Assembly: GCA_037043455.1 (NCBI GenBank)
Contig: JAWPHD010001327.1
Span: forward strand, 248,001-312,000
Direction of reading: 5' to 3'
DNA: 64,000 nucleotides
Source: Cyrtodaria siliqua
Taxonomy: Eukaryota; Mollusca; Bivalvia; Adapedonta; Hiatellidae
Position 1 is the stretch's first letter, and each line of letters opens with the position of its first letter. The notes beneath the pieces are model-generated. The model was not told where the DNA came from and did no database searches. It saw only the letters and a program-made list of their open reading frames with translations. Below, piece by piece: positions 43,231-54,309 of this stretch. A program made the translations under genes and the position numbers.

Positions 43231-46200
43231 ATGGCTGAGGTGGACAGCAGAGACGATACAAACGTGTCTATTAAATGGCATCTATGCATATTTTGCCAAT
43301 CAAATACTTCGGAACATTTGGAATGTCCAGCAAAATCCAAAGCAAGTGATTCTGGAAAAGGTTACACAACATTGGTGGACTGTTTGAAGGAGTTTCGCAA
43401 TGCTGAGGTCTTACCAATTACCATAGACCTGGTGAATATGGATGTTGAGACATTAAAACGGCACGAAGCTTCTTGGCATAAATCCTGCAGGGTTCAGTAC
43501 AACAGGACTAAGTTACAGCGGGTATTGAAGCGCAAGGTGAAGAGCAGTACGTCAGGAAATGATTCCGGACTAAGTGATGTTAAAATCACTAGATCAGCAA
43601 GCAATCCATCTGCAAGTTTCAGCGTTTTTTCAGACAAATTATGCTTTTTCTGTGACAAGAGTATTTCGTCTTCAGATAGATACAAGCGTGTGGCTTCAAC
43701 CTTTGATTTGGACAGAAAAGTGCGAAAATGTGCGACTGATCTTTGCGACTCTACATTGTTAACCAAATTAGCTGGTGGCGACATGGTAGCTACTGAAGCA
43801 GAATACCATGCAAACTGTTTGACGTCTCTGTACAAACAACATGCACAGTTTTTGGAACAATCACATGAGAGTAACTCCGATGGTAACATTCATGGCATTG
43901 TGTTTGCTGAACTGCTTGCATACATTGACGAGGCTAGGTGTGATGAAGAGCGACCTTCGTTCAGGTTAGCTAACCTGGTCCAGTTGTACAATAACAGAAT
44001 GGGGGAACTGGGTGTTAAGGACAGTGTGCATGCAACACGATTGAAGGACAAAATCTTGTCACAAATACCAGATCTCTCAGCACATACGAGTAAATGTAGT
44101 CAGGGTCAAGGTGTGATTTTCATGTTTAACTCTGATGTAGCAAATCTTGTACAGGAAGCGAATCGCCATAGAGACTATGATCTGGATGCAATCCATATTG
44201 CAAAGGCGGCTGAAATAGTGCGATTAGACATGTTCGACAATGTGTCCTTATTCAATGGGTCATTTCCACCACAGTGTCAAGAACATGTCATACCCAAGTC
44301 TTTGAAGGCATTAGTTGACATGGTTCTTCAGGGACCGAGCATAAAGGATCAGTCCGCAAAGGAAGGCTCAGACCTACAAGCAGCCCTAACCATATCACAG
44401 ATGTTCCTTTTCAATGCTGTAAAACATTCCAGGCATGCATCTACCTCTGGACAGGTCAGACATAAAGCGGATCGTGAAACACCGCTGCCTCTATATATTG
44501 GCCTAAAACTACACGCTGCAACACGCAAGAAGAGACTGGTTGACATGATGTTTCAGCTTGGCATGAGCGTGTGCTATGACCGTGTTTTGCAGGTTATCAC
44601 TGATCTGGCAAATGGAACATGTGATAGGTTTGAAGCAGAAGGCGTCGTTTGTCCTGTCAATATGAAGCTAGGACTGTTCACAGTAGGTGCCCTTGATAAC
44701 TGCGATCACAACCCAACATCAGCTACCGCACACGATTCCTTCCACGGAACAAGCATATCACTATTCCAGTTTCCGACAGAGGCTGTACCTGGAACTGACA
44801 GAGGTATAACCTTGCTCCATCCTGCATCACCACACGATGACAAGCGAAAGGTTGTGCCACTCCCAGACGCCTATGCAGATGTCCCACCAGCAATACTACG
44901 CACAAAAACAATGTGTATTCCAGTAGCAATTGTTGGTCCTGTTACGCCAGCTGAAACTTCCGTTCAAGAGGCAATGCTTGAAGAACAAGAATGGCTTGTC
45001 CAAGTGAGACGTCTAGTAGACAAGACCAAACTTGAAAAAGGTGAATATGTGTCATGGGCTGCGTATCATGCTTCCCGACAGTCCCAAGAACCACATCCAG
45101 TCACCTTGGGTTCCTTGTTGCCACTCTTTTATGAGAGTGCGCACACAGTTGCCATGGTCAAGCATGGGATGGATGTGATCAGAAATGCAACACATTATGT
45201 CAATCCGGGTCAGATCGCAGTCATGGCTGTAGACCAACCCCTGTATTCCTTGGCAAAGCAGATTCAGATGTCCTGGCCAGTTACACACGGTGAAGACAAA
45301 TATCTCATTATGTTTGGTGGGCTACATATTGAAATGGCTGCATTTCGAGCACTTGGTACTTGGCTGCAAGACAGCGGTTGGACATCAGCCCTAGTTCAAG
45401 CAGATGTAACAACGCCCGGCACTGCAGACTCATTTATTAAAGTAGCTCATGTCACAAAGACGAGACATGCCCATCAAGTCACAGCTGCTAGCCTTGCCAT
45501 CCTCAAGCACAAGGCGTACCAGGCGTACATCGATTCACTTCCTGAAGAAGATCCAAAAGTTGAAATTGGCGACTGGGAGGAGCAACGGGTTGTGGCATGC
45601 CCTCACTTTCAATATTGGTGGCTAACTCTGAAACTGCAACTCATGGTATTGCTGTTCGTTAGAGCTGAACGCGATGGCAATTTTTGCCTCTACGTAGAGA
45701 CCCTGAACAAGCTGACTCCGTGGTTCTTTGCACTGGATCAAACCAACTATGCCCGATGGTTACCTGTTCACATTCGAGACTTGAACACGCTTTCACAGGT
45801 TCATCCAGACTTACACACTGAATTCCAGAATGGTAACTTTGTGATTCACAAAACTGCTCGTGTATCATCTGGAATGGCAATTGATCAAGGTCATGAGCAG
45901 AACAATGCGATGGTGAAGGGATCTGGGGATGCAGTAGGCCTCACAGAAAATCCGAGTGCGTTCAGACGTTGGATGGTTGCAGGACCTGAGCTAGCAAGGA
46001 TAACAATTGAATTTGAGACCGCGTTCACTGCTCAAGATGATGACACCGGTCACCATGAGCAGACTCCAGCAGTACAAACTGCATTTGCCAAGCAGGTAAT
46101 GTCTCTAGTGTCAACTATTGAAGACATGGGGAATCCCTTTCTTGAAGAGAGTGCTGATCTTCTAGTCCTGGATACAAAGGACATAGTCAGTGAGTCCGTA

Positions 46201-47802
46201 GTTAAGACGGTCAGGAACATAGAACAAATAGGCGTGAAAGCGTACGATGCCTATGTAGAGCAGAGGCTAGTGAAGGCAGAAAAACCCATCTCAGACCCCA
46301 TAGCGAAACAGCAATTGCCACTCTTCAGCAGACCACAGAAAAAAAATCCATCTCGTTCAAAGCTGCAAGTAGCTGACCTAGAAGTTGATCGCGAACTTAT
46401 GTCGCAGCTGTATGTATCCTGCCAAACACGAGCAGTTAACCAAGACGACTTCTTCATGTATGAGAATCATCCCTACGCACCAAGTCTCTCAGATCATGGG
46501 AAGCTGCGTGCAAGCAACAAGTCAGATTTGATTCCATGCCTGCAAAGCCTGATTACTCCTAAGACTGATGGACCTACAGTGGACTGTATAATCTTGGATG
46601 GTGCCGCAGTAGTGCATTTACTTGCTCCAAGAACAGCGGCAACCTTCAACGAATATGCCTCTGCCATATTTTTGCCATACATTGACAGACAGTTACAGAA
46701 TGCACAACGCGTGGATGTGGTTTGGGATGCATACATACCGGACAGTCTGAAGGAATCAACAAGGAAGAAGAGAGGAACAGGGATCAGACGGAGAGTTTTG
46801 GGAACATCTAAAATTCCGACGAACTGGATGAAGTTTCTCTGTGTGGCAGAAAACAAAGTAGAGCTGTTTGACTTTTTGACACACGCTGTTATAAACAGAC
46901 AACAAACAGAACACGAGGTGTATGCCACTGATGGAGTAGACGTACTCTGCTCACAACCACATGCAGACTGTGCCTACATTAGTCCATGCAATCATGAGGA
47001 GGCGGACACGAGAGTCATTCTTCATGCCAGTGATGCTGCAAACAAAGGCAGTAAAAAGTGCCTTATCAGGACCGTAGACACTGACATCCTCGTTCTAGCG
47101 ATTGCATATGTAGAGCGAATTGGTGTCGAAGAGTTATGGGTGGCCTTTGGCACAGGCAAGGGATTTTGTTATCTACCAGCCCATGAAATTGCGTGTGCAC
47201 TAGGCTCACCGAAAGCTGCATCATTGCCGATGTTTCACGCATTCACGGGATGTGATACGGTGTCCGCATTCGCTGGGAAAGGAAAGAAAACCATGTGGGC
47301 CGTTTGGCGTGTGTACCCAGAGATAACAGAAGCATTTGTAGACTTGTGCAGCGGCACTGATGTCATTAGTACAGAAGCTACTTCTCTGATAGAGAGATTT
47401 GTCATTCTTGTCTACGACCGAACCAGCCAACTCAAAGACGTCAATGAAGTTAGGAAAGATCTCTTCACAAGAAAAGGCAGATTCAAGTACGACAGTCTAC
47501 CTCCAACGAAAGCAGCTCTCACTGAGCATGCCAAAAGAGCTACTTATCAAGGTGGCCATGTGTGGGGGCAATCGATCAGATCACAAATGAAACTACCAGA
47601 TCCGGCAGCGTGGGGTTGGACGAAAACAAACGATGGATGGGAGCAACTCCATTGGACCCCGCTACCAGAAGCATCAAAGGGATGTCGCGAGCTCATCAAA
47701 TGTGGCTGCAAGAAAGTGTGCACCACAGGCCGTTGTGGATGTTTCCGTGCTAAGTTGTCATGTACTACGCTGTGTTCATGCATGTGCATGGATTATGCAT
47801 AG
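43231..47802 (+). CDS. Academ-like transposase with PIN/XPG-like domain
   Basis: One exon, 1,523 codons without a stop, from the first in-frame ATG (the frame is open from 43126). Zinc-like pairs at residues ~20 (CIFC) and ~139 (LCFFC). Candidate catalytic core: DNCDHNPTSATAHDSFHGT (~486), GGLHIEMAAF (~696) and the THVTKTRHAHQVTAASL-like block (~755). From ~1117 a nuclease-like domain with acidic motifs: CIILDGAAV, HEEADTRVI (~1254), TVDTDILVLA (~1282), GCDTVSAF (~1340), resembling XPG/PIN folds. The last ~40 residues are Cys-rich, CXC/tesmin-like (CGCKK, CTTGRCGC, CSC). Its role would be cutting and pasting the surrounding element. Other explanation: a domesticated host gene, less likely given the flanking inverted ends. 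Confidence 0.78.
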   Translation: MAEVDSRDDTNVSIKWHLCIFCQSNTSEHLECPAKSKASDSGKGYTTLVDCLKEFRNAEVLPITIDLVNMDVETLKRHEASWHKSCRVQYNRTKLQRVLKRKVKSSTSGNDSGLSDVKITRSASNPSASFSVFSDKLCFFCDKSISSSDRYKRVASTFDLDRKVRKCATDLCDSTLLTKLAGGDMVATEAEYHANCLTSLYKQHAQFLEQSHESNSDGNIHGIVFAELLAYIDEARCDEERPSFRLANLVQLYNNRMGELGVKDSVHATRLKDKILSQIPDLSAHTSKCSQGQGVIFMFNSDVANLVQEANRHRDYDLDAIHIAKAAEIVRLDMFDNVSLFNGSFPPQCQEHVIPKSLKALVDMVLQGPSIKDQSAKEGSDLQAALTISQMFLFNAVKHSRHASTSGQVRHKADRETPLPLYIGLKLHAATRKKRLVDMMFQLGMSVCYDRVLQVITDLANGTCDRFEAEGVVCPVNMKLGLFTVGALDNCDHNPTSATAHDSFHGTSISLFQFPTEAVPGTDRGITLLHPASPHDDKRKVVPLPDAYADVPPAILRTKTMCIPVAIVGPVTPAETSVQEAMLEEQEWLVQVRRLVDKTKLEKGEYVSWAAYHASRQSQEPHPVTLGSLLPLFYESAHTVAMVKHGMDVIRNATHYVNPGQIAVMAVDQPLYSLAKQIQMSWPVTHGEDKYLIMFGGLHIEMAAFRALGTWLQDSGWTSALVQADVTTPGTADSFIKVAHVTKTRHAHQVTAASLAILKHKAYQAYIDSLPEEDPKVEIGDWEEQRVVACPHFQYWWLTLKLQLMVLLFVRAERDGNFCLYVETLNKLTPWFFALDQTNYARWLPVHIRDLNTLSQVHPDLHTEFQNGNFVIHKTARVSSGMAIDQGHEQNNAMVKGSGDAVGLTENPSAFRRWMVAGPELARITIEFETAFTAQDDDTGHHEQTPAVQTAFAKQVMSLVSTIEDMGNPFLEESADLLVLDTKDIVSESVVKTVRNIEQIGVKAYDAYVEQRLVKAEKPISDPIAKQQLPLFSRPQKKNPSRSKLQVADLEVDRELMSQLYVSCQTRAVNQDDFFMYENHPYAPSLSDHGKLRASNKSDLIPCLQSLITPKTDGPTVDCIILDGAAVVHLLAPRTAATFNEYASAIFLPYIDRQLQNAQRVDVVWDAYIPDSLKESTRKKRGTGIRRRVLGTSKIPTNWMKFLCVAENKVELFDFLTHAVINRQQTEHEVYATDGVDVLCSQPHADCAYISPCNHEEADTRVILHASDAANKGSKKCLIRTVDTDILVLAIAYVERIGVEELWVAFGTGKGFCYLPAHEIACALGSPKAASLPMFHAFTGCDTVSAFAGKGKKTMWAVWRVYPEITEAFVDLCSGTDVISTEATSLIERFVILVYDRTSQLKDVNEVRKDLFTRKGRFKYDSLPPTKAALTEHAKRATYQGGHVWGQSIRSQMKLPDPAAWGWTKTNDGWEQLHWTPLPEASKGCRELIKCGCKKVCTTGRCGCFRAKLSCTTLCSCMCMDYA

Positions 47803-48290
47803 ACAATTGACATAATTAAGGGAGATAAATGATTGCTTGTGACCGAACAAAAAGCAATTGACATACCAAGGCAAACACATCTGGTATGCTTTGGAGGCAA
47901 TGTTGTGGATATTTTCGTTATAAGATGACATTACCATGTCGTGTTCTAATTAACATTTGCATTCTCCATAGACAATTAGTGGCATTATTAAGAACACTTG
48001 ATCCCAATATAGGGGACTTAAATTGTCGCTTGTGACTGAAACAGTGAAATTTATATATATCAAGACAATTAAGCATGACTATGTATTGGAGGTAACTCAC
48101 TTGCATATATGTTAGATGAGTCAACTATGCCACTAGATGGTGATACCTGCCATTAATGCTTCTACTAGAATAATATATAATTAGTAGCAGTGAGCACATG
48201 CAACAAATAACATAGTTGTTTGCACAAATGCACATATATTATCGTCTGAAAACTGAATACACATATTCCAACTACGGTAGATCGAACTTT
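47803..48290. other. 3' non-coding part of the Academ-like element
   Basis: No gene. The sequence GACAATTGACATAATTAAGG after the stop is partly repeated at 47970 and 48065 (GACAATTA...). Possible poly(A) signals are not distinctive in this AT-rich stretch. Confidence 0.45.
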
Positions 48291-48791
48291 ATTATTAAGC
48301 ACTTCTGCCACTTCTGCACCACTTAGATACCATGTGACCCTGCACAAGTGTTTCTATGTTATGCTATGATGTAACAAGACATATATGCTGCAAACAGAAT
48401 GTAAAAATGTTACCTATATCAAAAGTTATGGTCATTTATGTAAATATATAAGCAAAATATCCCACCTCTGCCGCCAGGTGGCGCTATGTGGTGCCACATG
48501 ACACCAGGGGGCGCTGCAGAAGTGTTTCCATTTTATGCTATTATGTAACAAGACATATATGCTGCAAACAGAATGTAAAAATGTTACCTAGATCAAAAGT
48601 TATGGTCATTTATGTAAATATATAAGCAAAAAACTGCCACCTCTGCCGCCAGGTGCCACCTGGCACCAGGTGGCGCTGTCGAAGTGGTTCTACAGCAGAA
48701 AAAGTCTGTAATGGTCATATGTATATGTGTGCAAAATTTCATGCTTGTTTCCAAAAGTGCACAAACATTTTGCTAAGCCACTGGACTATTA

Positions 48792-49118
48792 TGAGAAACG
48801 AGGCAATTATAACCCTAACATTGCCGATAATAGATTTTTTTTGGCGTAAAAGAACGCACAGATTTTGCACTTAACTGTTTACATATAGATACTCTTTTTT
48901 ATTTATATTGATTCCACATGAGATTGTGCAAAGCAGAACACAATCTTCAAGTCAGTAATATGTAATGCTTTTTAATAATTCTTCTTACGTTTTAGACAGT
49001 CAGTAATGAAAGCTACACCGGTATTTGAGACAACTCAAGCTATCACGAGATCAAATAGTCTGTATGAAATACCCCTTGAATATGAAGCAATGGTTTAAAA
49101 AGACACTACACCTATCAT
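48792..49118. other. Non-coding spacer before the satellite
   Basis: No supported gene or repeat. Confidence 0.4.
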
Positions 49119-49119
49119 A

Positions 49120-52100
49120 GACCTAGTATAGTGCACTATACGAAGATTAATTGGTATAGTGCACTACACGTAGATTAATTGGTATAGTGCACTACAAGTA
49201 GATTAATTGGTATAGTGCACTACACGTAGATTAATTGGTATAGTGCACTACACGTAGATTAATTGATATAGTGCACTACACGTAGATTAATTGGTATAGT
49301 GCACTACAAGTACATAATTGGTATAGTGCACTACACGTAGACTAATTGATATAGTGCACTACACGTAGATTAATTGGTATAGTGCACTACACGTAGATTA
49401 ATTGGTATAGTGCACTACAAGTACATAATTGGTATAGTGCACTACAAGTAGATTTAATGGTATAGTACACTACACGTATATTAATTAATATAGTGCACTA
49501 CACATAGATTAATTGGTATAGTGCACTACAAGTACATTAATTGGTATAGTGCACTACACGTATATTTAATGGTATAGTGCACTACACGTAGATTAATTGA
49601 TATAGTGTACTACACGTAGATTAATTGGTATAGTGCACTACAAGTACATTAATTGGTATAGTGCACTACACGTAGACTAATTGGTATAGTGCAATACACG
49701 TATATTAATTGGTATAGTGCAATGCACGTATATTAATTTGTATATTGCACTACACGTATATTAATTGATTAATTGGTATAGTGCACTACACGTAGACTAA
49801 TTGAAAATAGTATACTCTATACTAGTATAGTGTAGTACTCTACAACAATAATGAAAGTGTAGTACACTACAACAAATAATGAACTTGTATTACACTACAA
49901 CAATTAATGAAAGTATAGTACACTACAACACTTAATGAAAGTGCAGTATACTACAACAAATAATGAAAGTGTAGTACACTACACCAAATAATTAACGTAT
50001 ATTACACTACTACAATTAATGAAAGTGTAGTACTTTACAACAATTAATGAAAGTGTAGTACACTACAAAAATTAATGAAAATGAAGTACACTACATAAAT
50101 AATGAAAGTGTAGTACACTACAACAAATAATGAAAGTGCAGTACACTATAACAATTAATAAAAGTGTACAACTTTACAAGAAATAACGAAATTGTAGTAC
50201 ATTATAACAAATAATAAAAGTGTGCTACTTTACAACAAATAATGAAAGTGTATTACACTATAACAATTAAGGTACTTACAATACACTATAACAACTAATG
50301 AACATGTAGTATACTACAACAATTAAAGAGCATGTAGTACACTACAACAAATAATGAACGTGTAGTACTCTAAAACAAATAATGAAAGTGTAGTACACTA
50401 CAACAAATAATGAGCGTGTAGTACACTACAACAAATAATGAGCGTGTAGTACACTACAACAATTAATGAAAGTGTAGTACACTACAACACTTAATGAAAG
50501 TGTAGTATACTACAACAATTAATGAACGTGTAGTACTCTACAACAATTAATGAAAGTTTAGTACACAACAACAAATAATGAAAATGTAGTACACTACAAC
50601 AATTAATGACAGTATAGTACACTAAAACAAATAATGAACTTTTAGTACTCTACAAATAATAATGAAAGTGTAGTACACTACAACAATTAATGAAAGTGTA
50701 GTACACTACAACAAATAATGAGCGTGTAGTACACTACAACAAATAATGAAAGTGTAGTACACTACAATAAATAATGAGCGTGTAGTCAACTACAACAAAT
50801 AATGAAAGTGTAGTACACTACAACAATTAATGAGCGTGTAGTACACTACAACAATTAATGAACGTTTAGTACATTACAACAATTAAGGAACGTGCATTAC
50901 ACAACACCACTTAATGAACGTGTAGTACACTACCACAAATAAAGAACGGGTAGTACACTACAACAATTAATGAAGGTGAAACACTCTACAACAATCAATG
51001 AACGTGTAGAACACTACGACAATTAATGAACGTGTAGTACACTACGACAATAAATGAACGTGTAGTACACTACAACAATTAATGAACGTGTAGTACACTA
51101 CGACAATTAACGAAAGTGTAGTAACTACAACCACTAATGCACGTGTATTACACAACAACACTAAATGAGCGTCTAGCACACTACAACAATTAAACAATTT
51201 ATCTTCGTGAAGTACACTACAACGATTAATGCACCTGTAGTACACCATAACAATTACTATACGTGTAGTACACTACAATAATAAATGTACGTGTAGTACA
51301 CTAAACGATTTATCTACGTGTAGTATACTACAGCAAGTAATGCACGTGTAATACACTATATCAAATAGAGAACTTGTATCTCACTACAACAATTAATGCA
51401 CGTCTAATCACCATAACAATAAATGTACGTGCAGTACACTATACCAATTAATACACATGTAGTACGCTACAATAATAAATGTACGTATAGTACATTAAAC
51501 AATTTATATACGTGCAGTACACTATAACAATGAATGCACATGTAGTACACTGTAAAAATTAGAGAACGTGTATTATACTACAATAATTAATGCACGTGTA
51601 GTACAATATAACAAATAGAGAACGTGTAATACACTACAACAAATAATACACGTGTAGTACACTGCAACAATAAATGTACTTGCAGTACACTATAACAATT
51701 AATACAAGAATAGTACACCATAACAATAAATGTACGTGCAGTACACTGCAGCAATTAATACACGTGTAGTACACTACAATAATAAATGTACGTGTAGTAC
51801 ACTAAACAAAATAATACACCTGTAGTACCCTATAACAATTAGAGAACGTGTAGTACATTACAACACCTAATGCACGTGTAAAACACCATAACAATAAATG
51901 TTTGTGCAGTACTCTATAACAATTAATACACGTGTAGAACACTAGAATAATAAATGTACGTGTAGTACACTACAATACTATATATGCGTGTAGTACACTA
52001 CCATAATAAATACACTATAACAATTAAGGTACTTGCAGTACACTATAACAATTAAGGTACATGCAGTACACTATAACAATTAATAGTAATTAAGGTACGT

Positions 52101-53015
52101 ATAGTACTCTATAACAATTGAGGTACGTGCAGTACACTATAAAAATTAAGGTACGAGCAGTACTCTATAACTATTAATGTATGTGCAGTACACTATAACA
52201 ATTATGGCACGTGCAGTTATCTATAACAATTAAGGTACGTGCAGTACACTATAGCAATTAAGTTACGAGCAGTACTCTATAACTATTAATGTATGTGCAG
52301 TACACTATAACAATTATGGCACGTGCAGTTATCTATAACAATTAAGGTACGTGTAGTACACTATAACAATTAAGGTACTTGCTTTACACTATAATAATTA
52401 AGGTACGTGTAGTACTCTGTAACAATTAAGGTACGTGCAATACACTATAACAATGAGGGTACTTGCAGTACACTATAACAATTAAGATACTTGAAGTACT
52501 CTATAATAATTAAGGTACTTCAGTACACTATAACAATTAAGATTCGTGCAGTACTCTATAAAAATTAAGGTACGTGCAGTACACTATAACAATTAAGGTA
52601 CGTGCAGTACATTATAACAATTAAGGTACGTGCAGAACACTATATCAATTAATAACAATTAAGGTACTTGTAGTACTCTCTAACACTTAAGGTACGTGCA
52701 GTACTCTATAACAATTAAGGTACGTGCAGTACTCTATAACAATTAAGGTACTTGCAGTATACTAGAGCAATTAATGAACGTGTAGAACAATATACCAATT
52801 AGTGCACGTATAGTACGCTACAACAATTAGTGCACGTATAGTCAGTCCACTGAAACAATTAGTGCACGTATAGTACACTAAAACAATTAATATTCGTGTA
52901 GTAAACTACACCAATTATTCTACGTGTAATGCACTACACCAATTAATGAACGTGTAGAGCACTATACCAATTAATTGACGTGTAGCGCACTACATCAATT
53001 AATAAACGTACACTA
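49120..53015. repeat. 28-bp satellite array, ~3.9 kb
   Basis: About 130-140 monomers of ~28 bp. In 49120-49800 the unit reads ATTAATTGGTATAGTGCACT plus ACACGTAG; from ~49840 the array reads as its reverse complement (AATTAATGAAAGTGTAGTAC plus ACTACAAC), with a subfamily TTAAGGTACGTGCAGTACAC in 52000-52760 and a return to the first type at the right edge. Each monomer centres on the palindrome GTAGTGCACTAC or GTAGTACACTAC. Frames across it are repeat artefacts. Confidence 0.95.
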
Positions 53016-53955
53016 TGCCAACTAAATTAATATTTAATGGTAATATAAATACAAATCATTGTTGTTGTTTATCATGCTGACGTTTTGTAAAATGTTAATT
53101 TAATATGTCATGTCTCTAGAGGCCAAAGGCGTACTATTTACGTGTAATTTTGTGGCAATACGTGTCATGTATGTCATAACAAGACGATTGTTTGGGATCG
53201 ACAGTCCCAAGTGACTAAATTCGATTTAATGATTTTAGAGTTGAACCATCTAGAGAAATAGAGATTTATATCAATGAATTCAATCAAGTTGTATTTCTTT
53301 GAACTATGATAGGAATATTATAAACGCCCACTCGTGCGATTAATACTTATTTTGATATGTCATTAAGCTATCTAAGTCTAGGTTGTTATAGGCGATATAT
53401 AGCCTGGCGGGGATTCTTTTATTTAGACTGTCTAGTTGTTTTGAGATAACTAGTTGTTTTGAGATAAAACAAGAGTAGGAGGGAGGATTGGTGAACCCTA
53501 GAACATGATGATGTCTCACTCCTTCAAATATGTCATTATGTATATTTATGTGTAATTGTTATTGAAAATGAGAGTTTTTTAGGGCTACATTCAACAAATA
53601 ATATATAGAGGTTATTTTACTTCGGGGATCGGTTACAGGGAAATTCTTCGCGAGTTGGTAGGCGTGTGGTTCTTTTCACGAATGAAGTTATGCGAGTGAA
53701 TGAAAAAACACAACTCCTCAATGTCTAACAAAATATCTCCATTGTTTCTTAAAGCTACAGAGTCCCTATACCAATCGATTTCTTCTTTGTAGGCGTGTCT
53801 TTATTTGTAACTTCATGTTTACCAGCTCATGTCGAAATCGGGCATTTAAGCGAGCAAATATAGCGCAAGAAATCATTTACTGTATATATATCGACCAGTG
53901 CACATCGTACCTATATACAAGTAACAGTAATTTTACAGAAAAAAAAAAGTTAGCT
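53016..53955. other. Non-coding stretch, no gene seen
   Basis: AT-rich. TAGTTGTTTTGAGATAA is repeated in tandem at 53430-53466. A short GTGAACCCTAGAAC phrase at 53491 echoes the box repeat at 127-400. Confidence 0.45.
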
Positions 53956-53956
53956 T

Positions 53957-54022
53957 CTTTCGGGGCTCGAACACACGACCTTCTGATTCCAAGTCCGGTG
54001 CTGTATCCACTGAACTACAACA
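53957..54022 (-). other. tRNA-like sequence, probably a pseudogene or SINE head
   Basis: On the minus strand: GTAGTTCAGTGGATACAGC (D arm, A box), CCGGACTTGGAATC (anticodon region, TGG reading as Pro), GTCGTGTGTTCGAGCCCCGA (T arm, B box). The T stem has mismatches and no acceptor stem forms with GTTG at the 5' side. Confidence 0.45.
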
Positions 54023-54309
54023 CTAATTGAGAAAAATAATATACTACTAATATATAATATATTATGAGGCAAAATAACTTAACATATTTGAACGCAACTA
54101 AAGATGGATCAATAAATATGCAGTCCATATTGTCGCACGTGTAAATTAACATTGCCTGGTGTAATACTGTATCGTATCAATATGAAACTAATACTTCGCC
54201 TCAAATCAACCATATCTCGACTTGTTATCTAGCAAAATTTCAGGTCGGCCGGAAATTCAAGATGGCCGCCACGGCTAAAAATAAGGTCAAGCTTCAAGGT
54301 CATTGACCT

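Larger units (their letters stand above)
42639..48788 (+). mobile_element. Academ-like DNA transposon, apparently complete
   Basis: Ends TAGTCCAGTGGCTTA and TAAGCCACTGGACTA (one mismatch at most), with TTA on both sides (42636-42638, 48789-48791). Inverted subterminal sequences of ~430 bp contain CACCTGGTGCCAGGTGGCGC-type text, TTATGGTCA and GCAGCATATATGTCTTGTTA. The single large gene is intact. A 3-bp duplication and a large transposase with an extra nuclease-like domain fit the Academ superfamily as I know it. The right end has an extra diverged copy of the subterminal unit at 48290-48480. Confidence 0.8.

Noticed and set aside
45052..47789. Several minus-strand frames of 60-144 codons opposite the transposase
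   Set aside because: Antisense shadows of the intact plus-strand gene.
49120..53015. CRISPR-like array (regular short repeats)
   Set aside because: Repeats are contiguous with no unique spacers, in a eukaryotic context; it is a satellite.
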